The notes: generated by a model from the sequence alone, not told the origin. DNA of 64,000 nucleotides from Ophioderma brevispina (GCA_023653785.1 JAMKCH010078560.1:1-64000), one strand, 5' to 3'; shown: positions 44,844 to 57,909, numbered from the stretch's first letter. Translations and numbers: made by a program.

Positions 44844-47509
44844 AAAGATGTTTGCAGTCTCCGCGGCACCTCTGAATACACCACATGGGCACTATTTTCC
44901 AACCCAAGCCTCAAGTGTCAATCTTTTATTAACACTGAATCAGTGAATCCATAGGATGTTACTCTCTCACAAAATGATTTATTATAGAGGTTTGTTGTCT
45001 GCAATTAGACCAATGAAGACTTCCTGTGTCAGTAATTAGCACTCTTCATGCAGGCCCTGAGCCAGGGGGTAATGGAGGAATTAGAGGAAACGACAAATCT
45101 GGCAGCTATCGCATAGTCAGTTTCTAACACTCTCAGCTAGCCCTTCCCCAGCAAGCGTTTCATACATTTCCTTTTGGTTTTTGTGCAGAGGATGCTAGTT
45201 TATCAATAAGTTCTCTAATTAGATTAGGTGATAATTAGATGGGTGTAGTCCTAGGCTCTTCTCTTCTTTGATCGGGCCAAATGGGACGTTCGGGCTCTTC
45301 GGCTGTTTAATATCCATCCTCCGATTTGAGGTTGTAATCAGACATTTTGAAATAATATGTGGGTCTCAACTTTGATTTTATTCAAGGTTGCAATTTCAAT
45401 AAAACCATTGCTGCTGAGATGTTTAGAGACTAAATTTAATTGAAATTTACTGCATGGGATACTGGCACAAATAACCTGCCAAATAGACCTTTTCAAAATG
45501 AAGTTTACCGAACATGATGACCCGATAAGCATTTAACGGATCACACATGCAACTGTTGGGCACAGCACTTACGCGTATTTCGCCTTTGCATGATGCGTGT
45601 TACTGGCAAGCATTTATGAATGTATGTTAGCATTATAAGGACGCTCGCGTACATTGTATTTTGCTCTGAACGTTTTTCGATGTTAATTTGAAAAGGTCTG
45701 TTATGAAGAAAATAAGAAGATAGATAGACAACGACTTCAAGACTTTAACCTGGAATATTAATTTGAAAAAGTTGGGTATCAATTTAAAGCAATCATTGTG
45801 CACAACATTTTGGCAGTGGTCTCACAAAATGTTTGAAAATGGCATATTGTTGTAACTTCCAAACAAACACTTCTATATATGTTGCAATTGCATGGACAGT
45901 ACTCCCAATTTAGCCCATCAACTAAATCAAATTCCCAGAGTGGCACAAATTAAGCAAACCCACAATGCATTGAGACACAAAATTAAACCTATATACTTTA
46001 GATTGAGGACATGTGACCTCACCTTGAGTGCACATTTGCAAACTGTTATGCAAAAGACAAGTTTGGATTATTCATTGTGAGCAAGGAAAAGATCTGTTTG
46101 GGGATGATTTAAGGTTTTGTTCAGTTTAGTCAGCATCTTGTACTGTACAATATAAGTGCAGCGCATTATGCACTGAATACCCATTTAAAGGTACAGTATG
46201 TATGATTGAAGTACAGGGCAATGCATCATGGGATTAATTAAAAATCACTTGCTGGATACAAGAATATGTACAACATTTTGACTTTCTAGATTAATTTCCT
46301 GTAAGATTGATATCTGTCTGCTTTCCAATAAGTCTTGCAGTTTCTTTTTCTGTATAAAATTGAGCGAAACCACCACCACCACCACTAAAAATTGGCTCAG
46401 TTGTGCGGCGTCGACCTTGCCCAGATTTCTCCCTGCGAGATGAACAGCGAACAGCTTGTAAGTTACCTTTTGTTTCTGTGAAAAGGAAGTGAGGAGAGGT
46501 TTGTAAATTACCACTATAGTGGCTAGCTTCCTGAATGGCGAGAGCTTGCCCATCAGTCATCATGTGCCTGGTACGCACACACTCACACATATGGGACTCT
46601 AGTAACGGGTACGCTGGGATTGCTCACTCATCCACTAGTTGCTCAGGCCCTGCAACAAGTCTGGCAAGCTAACCGTATCCCATACACTCCATGTGTGTGT
46701 GAGTGCATCGCGTGCTAGAGAGGATGTAAGAGATTTAGCGACGATTCATCATTTTGTTCAAGGGGCCCGATAGAGGACGGTTACAGCTCTCCGTAGCTCT
46801 CGGACTCGGGAAGTTTATCATCTTTTTTTTTGTTGGAGACTTGCAGGAGGTGGGAGGTATGTCTAAGTTTGTTTGTTTTTGATGCATGCTTTTTGTATGA
46901 TCCAGGTTGTTTTTGTATGAGCAGATAGTGTGGGAAAATTGTCCTGGAAAGTTGTTTTATTGTTGAATAGATCATCACGAGCCTTGCATCATGAGGGTTT
47001 CTAATAGCTTTATTTCAGATTGTGCTCAATGATACTTACATACAGTTGATATCGCTACATTGATTCAGCAGCATTTCTGTCAACTTTCAGGCTTTGGTAT
47101 ATTGTGCTTTTATTGCATCTACATGATGTTTCACACAAGCCAAAGAGAAGAACAAATTAGGTTGAGTTTCCATCATGACATACATGGGATGCACAGCCAA
47201 CCTATATCGGATTAGAAGTTCACATGAACACTGTGTATGAGCCATTTCCTCTTATTGATCACTCTGATTTAAGGGAGGGTTCTCGGTACCGTTGCATTTA
47301 TCGTGCACTAATTAAGACAAATCATCATGACAGGTTCATACTTCATCGATAGATGTTGTCTGATGCTATCCTTTTGTGCACACTTTATGTCTAATGTGCA
47401 TGTTCATGCATTCAGCGTGTAAAGCACGACCGATGAAGTATAAAAACCCACCATTAAAGTTTATGGTACTACTCATACATGTAAAGCATGATCTCATAAT
47501 TCAAAGGTT

Positions 47510-47605
47510 ATGGTTTAGGGTTAGCATTTAGGATTAGGGTTAAGGTTTAGGATATTAGGGTTTGGGGTAACTTAGAGTAATGCATGGTCTAGGGTTAGGA
47601 TTATA
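47510..47605 (+). repeat. Degenerate telomere-like TTAGGG tract
   Basis: Words GGGTTAG, TTAGGATTAGGGTTAAGG and TAGGGTTTGGGG repeat imperfectly. They resemble the ancestral animal telomere repeat. There is no long perfect array, so this is at most an ancient interstitial tract. Confidence 0.5.
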
Positions 47606-48562
47606 AAATAATTGATACTTATATGGAGGTAAATCAGTTTTAATATGTTGTCAGTTACTTCAATAAGTAAACTACATATCTGGAGATCATATTCAGACCA
47701 CGATGACGTAGGTACATGCAGGGTTAGGAAAGGGTGGGGGATGGGGTAGGGTGGGTGGGGGAAGGGATTGGGGGTAGGGGTGGGGGATGGGAGACTTGCA
47801 GTGGGGGTTACCTGCACTTAAGGGTGATCACAACCTTTTATCATAGTGAATGAACTCTTAATGATCCATGGAAAAAGGATACAACTGCAAACAAAAGTTA
47901 AAAGGCAGATACCCCATTATACTGTATTAATATTGTGTTTTACAACACTGCAAGCCAAACTATGACAAAAAATATTATCATCTTATAGTTTCTCTGCAAG
48001 TTATGACCTTTTCACTATGAGAGCTAGTCAAAGGAAATTTTAAAACCTCAAGCAGTATATTATTATGGGAAGGTATATGTGAGATACACCATTTTGTCAT
48101 GTAAAATGGTTTGACTTTTAAGGGTACATGCACACACCTAGTTTTCTACTCCAATTCACTTCAATATTTGTCATTACATCTGTGGTATCTGTCTGAGAAG
48201 TGGTGCACAGATCGCGGAGGAAATTCATCTAGGAAGTCACATAATGCATCAAGAAGTCTTGTTAAAGTTGAGGCATAGTTCAGTGTGATTATAAATATAT
48301 CAGATTTGACCTAATTTGGAGCAGAATTCTGCATGCTATCAGGACTGACTTAAACTTGCCATAATTATTACCTTTTGTGGTGTATCTTTTTCCAGAGGAG
48401 TATTGTAGCTTTGAAGAAATTGATTAATTAAAATGATGGAAAAAATAAAGGAGTTTGAGCTGATAAAAATTTCTTTTGTGTAGTAACCCAGAGGTTTACC
48501 CAAATGTATGGCAAGAAAAAGAAAAAGTTGAAAATGGCTTTAGTTTGTTTGAAAGACACATA

Positions 48563-48838
48563 GGCTGAAATTCTGAAAGCGAGTCTAACTTTAGAGCTGG
48601 GTTTAAACCAGGGTTAGTCCTACATAAGTGGACCTTTTTCCTTTCAAAATACTGTCAAAGTTAAATGTAATAGGTGAGAAAACTCCTCATGGATGGGCCG
48701 GAATGGCCCATCCACGAGGAATTTTCTCACCTGTTACAGCACATTTTTAGAGCATGTTGGAAGGAAAAAAGGTCCATTCATGTTGGACTAACTCTGAATT
48801 AAACCTAGGTGTAAAGTTACTCTTTCAGAATACCAGCC
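48563..48838. mobile_element. Family P palindrome, copy 3, 276 bp
   Basis: Left GGGTTTAAACCAGGGTTAGT and right complement, with centre GATGGGCCGGAATGGCCCATC (about 48693-48713). More diverged in the right arm than the copy at 27092-27372. The 104-residue frame that starts inside its right arm is not supported. Confidence 0.75.
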
Positions 48839-49028
48839 ATATTGATTTGAAGTCAAACAACTGTGTCAGTGGTCTCTCCAGGGCAATTGACACTGAGGGC
48901 TGCATCTTTATCCGTTTGTCAATTTGGCTCAAAAAAAGATTACAATATGTGATGCGTCAACAAATAACAAGCAGTAAACTTGGTTTTAGCTCTTTATTTG
49001 ATGTCATTGCACTTATTGTTCAGATATC

Positions 49029-49157
49029 TAACCCTAACCCTAATGTAAAGCGCTTTGATCTTATGTAAAAGCGTTATATTAAATTCCACATTTAACCCTA
49101 ACCCTAATGTAAAGCGCTTTGATCTTATGTAAAAGCGTTATATTAAATTCCACATTT
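49029..49157 (+). repeat. 64-bp tandem duplication of a LINE-like tail
   Basis: Two units starting TAACCCTAACCCTAATGT and containing AAAGCGCTTTGATCTTATGT and AAAAGCGTTATATTAAA. The AAAGCGCTTTGA...AAGCGTTATA form is the 3' end of CR1/L2-type LINEs and dependent SINEs. The pair ends at a (TTTA)n tract. Confidence 0.7.
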
Positions 49158-49221
49158 TATTTTTTATTTATTTATTAACCCTAAAAGTTCCATGGTAAGG
49201 AAAAAATTGGGAATATATTAA

Positions 49222-49543
49222 AGGTGCTTGTTCCGATTTTTATCTATCGTGTTTACTACTTGATATGAGAGCCCGACATTTGTACACACTGACCATCATG
49301 TACCGTGGGAAACAAACTTGAGGTTTTGATGCTAGACGCGATAATGCAATGCCCTATTTACTACTGTGCTAATAGTATGGTTAACCATTAATTAGTTTTT
49401 TATCTGTATCTTGAGAAAGAAATGGATTTGGAAGCTGAAATTTCAGGATCACAATGAGAAAAATGCGCCCGTTCATCCGATATCAAAATTGATACTACTT
49501 CTGGGTAAATCGGGGGTCCCAAAGACGACCGCAACAAGCACCT
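49222..49543. mobile_element. TTAA element, family F, copy 1, 322 bp
   Basis: TTAA at 49218-49221 and 49544-49547. Left end AGGTGCTTGTTCCGATTTT, reversed right end AGGTGCTTGTTGCGGTCG. It aligns in reverse with 61608-61941. The segment GGTAAATC...ATCAAAATTGATAC is shared with family G in outline. Confidence 0.8.
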
Positions 49544-52500
49544 TTAAGGAACCTCCTTTCTGGGAAATTTGATGATTTGGAGGGAAATTTTGACTTCTCA
49601 GATATAGATAAAGAAATGCATAATAAAATTGTAGGAAATCTTTGGGAAATGCGACTCGCTTCCCGGGAAATATACTTTTTTTTCCAGCCCTGACCTAACT
49701 ATTGCCTTTGCCCTTGTCTTAGCCTCAGTATTTCTAATAACTATTTAGCCTTAATCCTCTACCAGGACCCGGTAGAAATTCATACTATTAGTAGAGTTAT
49801 ATTAGCAGTAACAAAAATACATCAGAATAACCCAAGACCATAAATAGCATATTGTAACTACTAGTATCTTATTATAGTCTGATTTTTTATTCCTGTCAGA
49901 AAGGCATATTGTCGATGGTACAAATAGTGTGGAGGGGATGTGTAAGAGATCAAAAACTAAAATGCCGTATTAAAGCTGAAATGCTAAACTTTGTTCACGA
50001 TGTAAGCTGCCTTAACCCATTGTACATGATCTTTTTTGTATCGAATTTATAAAGGCTTCATACAAGATTCATTTGAACAGATTGTCCGTAAAGTTGAGAC
50101 ACGCTATGCTTCCTTTGTTTGGTGTCCATCAAAGAACGGATTCATGACATCAAGGCTGGGTGAAGAGGAGGATAGGCCACGTAGATATTGTAGTTTGTTA
50201 TGACTGGACAAAACTCTAAATAACTTATATAGATAATGTTTGGACCAATTGGATAATTTCCTGGAACAAGACGAATTAATGTAAACATATCAGATTTTTT
50301 AATAATTCCTTAATTGAGTAAAATAACTTTGGTTAGTAATAATTACTTATCTATCATGCTTCAGGCTCAGAGTTTGTTCAAGTTTAGTGTTTGGAATGTA
50401 TCAGTGCATATGCCTGTAACATTGCTGCGTGAGAAAAGGGACTTTTTTAATTATGGCCTTTATCTGATCCCTGTATATTGACATCGAATTTCTATTGTAT
50501 TGATTTGGTAAAGCATACAACCTCTCAGAACAAATGGAATCGTCGACAGACGCCCCGAAAACTTTTAATGAATGACAGGATAAAAAATCCGACTATAAGC
50601 TGTTTGGTTAGTTGAATTTAGGGATGCATGAATTTAGGAAAGAGGCTAGGTTGGGAAAAGAAACTTTTGGGAGTTTGCTTTTGTAAAAGTTTCCTATGTC
50701 ACTTCATCAACAACAACAACAAATCAACATAAAATATGCTTTGCTACGAGTATGTATCGCCATAACTACATGTGGGTGGACTAACGACAATAGAGATGAT
50801 ATTAAACCAAAACAATACTGACACAGGTAGTGAAAAAGAAAAGAACACTTTGGCATGCATGCATGCAAAAACATCGCCAAGGTCATGGCAAGTCGGCCGT
50901 CGGTTGCTCTGGAGCAGAGACGTGGCAACTTATCAGACCGGCCAGCATAGAGCATGTGCATTCAGGTGTTTTTTTTTGCCCGGACAATGCCAAAACCTTT
51001 AATCTTTCAGTGGTTTAATGCCTTGCATACTATACACGCAAAGTCGTCCTCCTGTACTGGTGAGGCGGCTGACTAGTTTTTCTGACCACCCGAAGAGTTG
51101 CTTCCTGCTTTTCACTAACTGGCCAATCTCGCCCGTTCTCTTTCGAGTTCAATGCACACGTATTGTGGAGTCGGGTGATCTCTCTCTATTCATGTGAGGG
51201 TCTAGTTTACATGGGACAGGTTCTCTCCTCGGGCGATCCACCGCCAACATTTTTTATATTTACAGTATGGCTGTATCTTTTTATCTCGTAAAAAGAAGTG
51301 TGTTTGGATGATAGAAGTTGTGTGTAATAAAAATGTACATGATAAGTTTGTTCTATGATGGCTTGGTTTGTTACAATTGTGAATCATCCGCGATGCGTCT
51401 TGATGACGGGATAGCCAGGGCCTAGCCCTGCCTGCCTGTTTGGCTGCTAACTGTAGAAGTTTGTGATGGCGGATCAGGACAGGAAGTGGGGACTATACAG
51501 GCTCTAAACTCTCGCTCTCCCTCTTTCTCTCTAAGCTTGCTCTTAGCTTATAGAGGTATAGGATAACCATGTTGTTGTGTTGGAGTGCATGTAGAAACCA
51601 TGTTGATGACTTGATAATTTAGAGAATTTGGCAGGGTTTTGAAAAAGTTTGTTATGTTTGTGATGTTACTTTAGTAGTAGTAGTAGTTTTTCGTGTCTTT
51701 TTATCTTTTTAAAAAATTCTCTTTCTAATCATTTTTCCCCATTCATGTGTCACTCTCTCAGTCACTCTCTCTCTCTTTCTCTGCAAAATTGAAACTAGAA
51801 AACACTAGCAAATTTGGAAATAAAGGTAGGTAGGCTCTTATGTGTACATGTATGAGGGGTGCAGTCATACCAAAAAATCCACAAAAAAGAAAAGGATCCC
51901 CTTTTTGCTGTTTTTAATAAACATGTAAAAAATTTAAAAGAAAAATTGACAAAAAGTCCACTAATTGGTGATGAAGTGTTAAAAAAGTTTAAAAAAAACT
52001 ATTTTAGGTCTACTTTTACAAATAAAAAAGATTGGTCCTTCAAATGTACACTTATGAAAGTACCACACCCACTCGGAAAAAAAAAAATTCTGATTTCGAA
52101 CTTTGTTTGCAAGTATCTTTCAATCTTGATCTCTTAAGAGCTAGACCAGCACTTTGTACTGAAAGATATCTAGAATTAAAAGAACATGAAGAATTGAAAG
52201 TATCTTACTAAACTAGAAACATAGGACTATCAAGGTTAACAAGCTTGCATTTCAATAATTGCATCATATTGGTCATCTGATATTTCTAGGAAGTGTGCAA
52301 ATTTAGTAATTTTATGTTATTTCCCTTTGTCATTTTGTTTTGTTTTGTTTTTTGTCGTCCTTTAAGAATTTTGGTGGTTCGGTTGGCCAGGATCTCTTTT
52401 TAAAATGTTCTTATTACTATATACTGGTGGCATTAATGGTGAAAGATACCTCTCTTCATATTTTCCTCTGAAATAATGTTTTGTTAGTCTAAATTTCTGT

Positions 52501-52726
52501 ATTTATTTGTAGCCAATTTTGTTTCTTTAACCCAAATTCATGCACTTTTTCAGTGTTGCCTCCTCCACCATTTTCATATTTTGAATGGTTAAGTGGCATC
52601 TTAAAAGGTGAGAGGTTAAGAGGTCACAAAAGGTAAACAAGTTTGTTTCTAATAGGCAACATGCATTTTGATTTTAGAACCATTTCAGCCACATTTTATT
52701 TATTTGAACTAGAAAAAGATGCCTCA

Positions 52727-52985
52727 GAGAGAGAGAGAGAGAGGGGGAAAGGAAAGAGAGAGAAGAAAGAGAAAAGAGGGAAAAGAGGGAGAGAGAGAGA
52801 GAGAGAGAGGGAAAGAGAAAGAAAGAGAAAGAGAAAAGAGGGAGAGAGAGAGAGAGAGAGGGGTAAGGAGAGAAAGGAAGAAAGAGGGAAAAGAGGGAGA
52901 GAGAGAGAGAGGGAGAGAGAAAGAAGAGGGAAATAGAGAGGGAGAGAGAAAGAAGAGGGAAATAGAGAGGGAGAAGAGATAGAGA
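52727..52985 (+). repeat. Polypurine (GA)n/(GGGAAA)n tract
   Basis: About 260 bases of nearly pure purines on the plus strand. The Arg/Glu/Lys- and Ser/Leu/Phe-rich frames that cover it on both strands are artefacts. Confidence 0.95.
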
Positions 52986-53330
52986 TTGAATTCCCCCCCC
53001 CAAAAAAAAATGTGATCCTAAGTTAATATTTTTGTTTTATAAACTAATATATTCCACGGTAAAATAAGGTTTGGAACTGGATTTGACTTTCCATTATTTT
53101 ATGTGATTGAGGCCTTTCTGGGAAAATCCTTTAAAAAATAAAAAGCAGGTTGCCTGGGGTTACCTACCAGAAACAAACCTTTTTTGGCTTAAGACACATC
53201 CTATTAGAATTTCGAAAATGAAAGAAAATGGTTGTCTTTTTTGCCAAAGTTCAAAAAGTCAAACTTCATTGTCTGTTTTAAAGGCAGGGTCATTGCCTGG
53301 TATGATGTGAAGCTTTTTCTAGCTATATAA

Positions 53331-53527
53331 TTTGGTGATCGTGCCCTGTCAGTTGCGGGTCCTTATTTGTGGAATGAATTGATTGGTCTTGATCTCATTT
53401 CTGCTTTTAAGTCATTTGAAGTCTCATCTGTATCCCAAACTAGTTTTCCCCTTCCTCCTTCTTTCTTGATAGCACCTTGCCTACTTCAGTAAAAGGCACT
53501 TTATAAATCTCATTATTATTATTTATT
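53331..53527 (+). mobile_element. LINE reverse-transcriptase C-terminal relic and 3' tail
   Basis: Bases 53331-53432 translate as FGDRALSVAGPYLWNEL and onward to SAFKSFEVS. This fits the GDRAFSVAxPxLWNxLP...SLxxFKxxL block that ends the ORF2 protein of many CR1/L2/RTE-like LINEs. About 60 bases later comes AAAGGCACTTTATAAATCTC followed by (ATT)n, the LINE 3' end. Nothing of the catalytic domain is upstream, so it is a severely 5'-truncated insertion, a normal outcome of target-primed reverse transcription. Confidence 0.75.
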
Positions 53528-54619
53528 TTAAGCTGTTGTTAGGCTGAACAAGATAAAGGGCTCAAAGCTTTACGGCGGATTACTTAGCATCCAATTCAGA
53601 ATGTTCTTAATTGTTCTTTTTCTTTTCATTTTCCCCCTTCATTTTTATAGTCAGAATAAGTATGAACTGCTTAAAACTTTCTTAACTTACTTTTGCTTAC
53701 AGGAAATAAAATATTTTCACTAATTTTTAAGTTTTCCTTCAATTCTTCAAATGAATGAGTGTTTATACATAAAATTGAAGAATTATTGTTTTTGCTGATG
53801 TTAAATGTTTCTTCAATTCTATGAGTTTAAAAGCGTATTTTTTGCCATGTTTTGTTGCAAAAATGGGTAAAAATATGCACACTGTCAAAATAAATGTGTG
53901 ATGTCTTAGAGATGTCTTTTCTTAGCCAGCTTAGAGACAGCTTGCATGGAGATGTCTTTTCTTACTCTTAGTCTTAGAAAGTGACAGGAGGAGATTTTTT
54001 TGAAGATAAAAAATTCTCTCAAATTGCACTTGATCGGTTGTAGACCACTTACCGAGAGCGTTTCGAAGGTTTATTGGACAAACAAGTACAAAAGAACACC
54101 ACAAAACCTTGTTTTGTTCTTGCCTGCTATTGTAATCATCCCTATAGAAAAACCATGCTTTGATACTAAATCATCATCTTATTACATAAAGACGGTGTAT
54201 TCGGCTTATTTACTTCAGGTGTGAGCTAATTCATTGGTAAGCATTCCAAATATGCAAAAAAAAAAAAAAACCTGGTTCAAAAAAAAATGAGGGCGCTTCT
54301 TTCTGGAAATATCTTCATGTCTCTTTAACCCCCTGATATCTACCACCTTTCTTACAGTATCTCTGATTTGCTCATTACATAATATAATATGATATAGACT
54401 CTAAGTAACCAATCAAAATAAACCTTTAATTATAGGCCTATATTTTATGCACCTTTGGGCTTTCCTTACCATGTCTCTGATTGGTTATTCCTAGGGAAAT
54501 ATGATGTAATGATCCAATCAAATTGACCGGTAGTTTCCTTTGATTAAATTTGACAAGGAAAGTAGTTGGGTCATACAGCAAAGACCTTAGTCTTAAATTG
54601 CATAATCATCAAAACTGAC

Positions 54620-54925
54620 AGGGTATAGTTTAGAGGATGTTTTGAATCAATCCCATAATGCATTGCAATGTGCCTATAAACTATACTGTAGTAAACACAT
54701 GTCAGTACTTACGGATAAAGTGTTCAAGAAGTTCAAGAACCACAGGACATTTCATCATCATGCAAAAAATTCCCTAAGTACAGCACTTTGTGGGCTAAAA
54801 TGAGCTAGTGTAAAAGTCAGGGTTTTTATGGGTTAAGAATAGGGTCACATGACCTTTATTGAAGTGAATTTTCCCAAAACTGGTGCATTGTGGGATGGAC
54901 TCAATAAACCTCTGGGGTATAGTTG
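54620..54925 (+). mobile_element. Inverted-repeat element, family J, copy 2, about 306 bp
   Basis: Left end GGGTATAGTTTAGAGG...GAATCAATCCCATAATGCA; right end, reversed, TATACCCCAGAGG...GAGTCCATCCCACAATGCA. The arms are about 40 bases. The body matches 43745-44035. Diverged one-sided relatives with AATGCATNNTGGGA occur near 42053, 42225, 46210 and 62145. Confidence 0.7.
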
Positions 54926-55272
54926 GAGTATCATAGACAGCATGTTGATCATCTGATGTGCTCAAGGATGTTCTGGAGTTCACACACTCGTGTTCTTGTT
55001 AACGCTTTATCCACATGTTTCCTTTCTGTTGCACGCAGATAGATAACTCATTATCTCTCTGCTGAACTGTGATATGGGTGGCGATTTTGGGCTGGCCAAT
55101 TTGTCAATGCATTAATTAGTTCCATTTTATGCACCTCGTTAGTTGGGTGATAACACTATAGGTATAGCATAGGCATTTTCTGGTATAGCAGGTTTTACAT
55201 GTAGCTGGATGTATGCGGATTTGAAGAAGAAATGTACATGTGTCATGTCTGGACATTAAAGTAATGAAAGTA

Positions 55273-55991
55273 CAGGGTGGCCCAAAAAATGTAACCCATA
55301 TCGTCGGCCGCGTCACATACTGATGTATTTGCAAAATACGCATTTGGAGAAAAACGGCTTTGAAGATTTGGCGATTTTGATTTGCCCCATACTGTTAATT
55401 AAAACATATATTTCAATTAAAACCTAGTGGAAAATCGCCGAAATAAGTTAAATTTTGAGATATATTTAACTAATCAGCTTCCAATTTACTGCGAAAAGAT
55501 GATGTTAAATGAAATACGTCACTATGTGAAAACGACAAAATAGCAATTTCAACGTGTAAATAACAAATACGACGTGCAAATACGTCGTTATGTGACGCGT
55601 TTCCGCAAATACGTCACTATGGGAAAACGACAAAATACCAAATCTACCATGAACTGCAAAATATGTTGTACAAATATATGTCACTATGTGAGGCGGCGAA
55701 TATTTCAAAATGCAGATACGATGGCTATGGGCTTGCGCAGTATAGATTTTCGACAAATACGTCGTTATGTGATGCGGGCAATTTAACGTTTTGTAAATAC
55801 ATCATAATTAGTTAATTAATATTTTACTAATCAAGCCATTTTGAGGTTTAAAATTTGTTGAATATGTAGAGTAGTACAAAAACAAACCTATATGCCAAAT
55901 TTCTCCAAAAAGTCCAAAATGTCGAATACGTCACTAAGTGACGCGGCCGACGATATCAATATATTTCCATGGGTTATATTTTGGTCACCCT
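55273..55991. mobile_element. Mariner-like non-autonomous element with CRE-like subterminal repeats, 719 bp
   Basis: The left end CAGGGTGGCCCAAAAAATG follows TA (55271-55272). The reversed right end TAGGGTGACCAAAATATAAC is its partner and is followed by TA. Both ends carry TCGGCCGCGTCAC inside. The word AATACGTCACTATGTGA, palindromic around ACGT/TGAC, recurs at about 55514, 55577, 55607, 55672, 55754 and 55922 in direct or variant form. The CAGGGTG-CC terminus with TA target fits the IS630/Tc1/mariner group. No transposase is encoded. Confidence 0.7.
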
Positions 55992-56043
55992 ATATAGAGG
56001 AGACCAGAAAAAGGGTTATTCTTCCATGTAATATTTCACAGAA

Positions 56044-56119
56044 CTAGTCTAGTGTCAAAACTTCATTGAGGATTCAGGTCAGGCATGTAATCCTCATTGA
56101 AGTCTTGACACTAGACTAG
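56044..56119. repeat. 76-base hairpin with 31-bp stem
   Basis: Left arm 56044-56074 and right arm 56089-56119 are complementary at 30 of 31 positions, with a 14-base loop. Both sides are flanked by the direct word GACCAGAAAAAGG (about 56003 and 56147). The shape resembles a microRNA precursor but the near-perfect stem is more typical of a young inverted repeat. Confidence 0.7.
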
Positions 56120-56280
56120 GTCAATGCAATACTACACAGAGGATGACCAGAAAAAGGAATATTAAAATAGATTGCATATTGATCCTCAGTGATAAGCCTA
56201 TGTTGTATCGAAAAGAGAAAACAAAAATTTTGCAAAAATAACTGAAATTTGGGTCAAAAATATCCAGAAGACAGTCTGTA

Positions 56281-56898
56281 CCTGTAAAATTAGTGTTTTA
56301 GGTTTTGTAACACTTATTAAACACCTAGACGCGTTTAACGAAACAACAAAAAATAAAAAATACCAACTTTTTGGTAAAAAGGTTGGTATTTTCGTAGACC
56401 ACTGCTACTATAAATCGCTAAAAAAAAGCATGGAAATTCAACATCGTTTTTTTCTCCCATTTTTTTAATCATAGGAATTAGGATAGTTTTAACATAAACG
56501 CCTGAACGCTTTAAACCACATACATTTTGCCAGCCGTTAGGGAAGAAATAAACAACCAAGGTGTTTCAAGTTAACCACCGACACAAACCAAGGCATTTTA
56601 GAGAAGCTTAACACTATAGTGTTCAAATAAACCCAAACGTGGTTTATTTTAGGATCTAAACACGTAGGATCATATTGTTTTGAACGCGTTAAGGCGTTAA
56701 CGTTAGAAATTCACATTGCTCTGATTTAAAAATGGGAAAAACCGCTGAAGTTCAATCTTTTTAGTGATGTATAGGAGCAGTGGTCCAAGAAAATATCCAC
56801 TTTGAACCAAAAAGTTGGTATTTTTTATTTTGTTGTTTCGTTAAACGCGTCAAGGTTTTTAATAGTGTTACAAAACCTAAACACTTAATTTTTACAGG
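56281..56898. mobile_element. Long-armed inverted-repeat element, 618 bp, GTA flanks
   Basis: Ends CCTGTAAAATTAGTGTTTT and, reversed, CCTGTAAAAATTAAGTGTTT. The arms continue inward through TTTTGTAACACT, ACGCGTTTAACGAAACAACA and AATACCAAC for about 190 bases. GTA flanks both sides (56278-56280 and 56899-56901). The centre contains TAACACTATAGTGTT and other small palindromes. No transposase. Confidence 0.7.
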
Positions 56899-57220
56899 GT
56901 ATGTAAGTAGTGATTGGATAGTTCCATTCCAAAATAGGGTTGCACAAAGTTATGTGACATGATTAGAGTGATTATTGACAATTTCATTATTGATATGAAT
57001 AGATACATTCAGCCCCATACTACTAGCCAACCCTATATAACAATACAGGTAATACTATTCATATACCGTACTCAATGAGCACCCTGACATCACAACAATT
57101 AATGAACTGTATCTGACCCAGTGCATGTTCATTCTTGCAACTTTGTCTCAAATTTGAATTTTTTTAATGCAATTGTTGCTTTTTATGTTAGATACAAATA
57201 CCTAATCCATTTCAGGTGTT

Positions 57221-57909
57221 CCCATGTGTAAGCTGAAGAGTTTACTAAATAGATCTAAAGATCATTTTTCTCAATATGTTGTCACCATCTTAACAACTTT
57301 AAAACCAAAAGATGTCTTCATTTTACATTCCATCCCAGCTTTTTCAGCGCTCAGGCTCTCATACGTCAAAAAATTCACAAAACAGGTTTTTTTGATATTT
57401 TTACGTTGGAAATTTTTCTGGTGAACCCTACCCTACCTCCTATTTTCATTTTTTCTGTCATTTCTCTAGAGATTAAGACAGGTGTGCCTTGCATATGCCT
57501 TGCGCGGGTACCAAGAAATACCCATAACTCAAGATATGGGCATTTTTTCCAAAAAACCATGATTTTATTTATTAAAACAAAACACATTTTTGGGAAAAAA
57601 TGGCCATAGCTTGAGTTATAATTATTTCTAAGACCCGCAGCAAGGAAATATGAAGAGCATACCTGCTTTCATAACCTGCAGAAAAAATGAAAATAGGAGG
57701 GTTCACCAGAAAAAACTCAAAAAACAAACAACAACTTAAAAAAAAAAAAAACCCCTGTATTTTGTGATTTTTGACATCTGAGAGCTGAAAAGCCTGTGGA
57801 AATGTAAAAGGAAGACCACTTCTCTTTGGTTTTAAATTGTTAAGATGTGACAACCAATTGTTAAATTGTCTTTAGATCTATAGTTAATAACTCTTGAGCT
57901 ACACATGGG
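57221..57909. mobile_element. Long-armed inverted-repeat element, 689 bp
   Basis: Ends CCCATGTGTAAGCTGAAGAG and, reversed, CCCATGTGTAGCTCAAGAG. Inward, ATAGATCTAAAG, TTAACAACTTTAAAACCAAA, TTCACAAAACAGG and GGTGAACCCTACC...CATTTTTTCTG find inverted partners on the right half. The arms are about 300 bases and the centre is near 57565. Frames on both strands in it are mirror images of each other and therefore artefacts. Confidence 0.75.

Noticed and set aside
46245..46590. Minus frames of 102 and 99 residues with a splice-like layout and a Gly run
   Set aside because: Composition is somewhat protein-like and donor/acceptor-like words exist, but the two frames compete, the Gly run comes from a (GGT)n repeat, and no known domain is seen.
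47510..47605. Functional telomere or fusion point
   Set aside because: Only scattered imperfect TTAGGG-like words; no array long enough to support a telomeric origin.
51859..52137. Lys-rich 92-residue frame
   Set aside because: AT-rich low-complexity sequence; no motif, and no splice or promoter context.
52643..53003. Three frames of about 87-109 residues rich in Arg/Glu or Ser/Leu
   Set aside because: They translate a polypurine tract on both strands; composition is purely low complexity.
55500..55770. CRISPR-like array of spaced repeats
   Set aside because: The repeats are degenerate, irregularly spaced, occur in a eukaryotic transposon and lie between its terminal inverted repeats.
57221..57853. 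Several frames on both strands around 57224-57853
   Set aside because: They lie in the arms of one inverted-repeat element and mirror each other.
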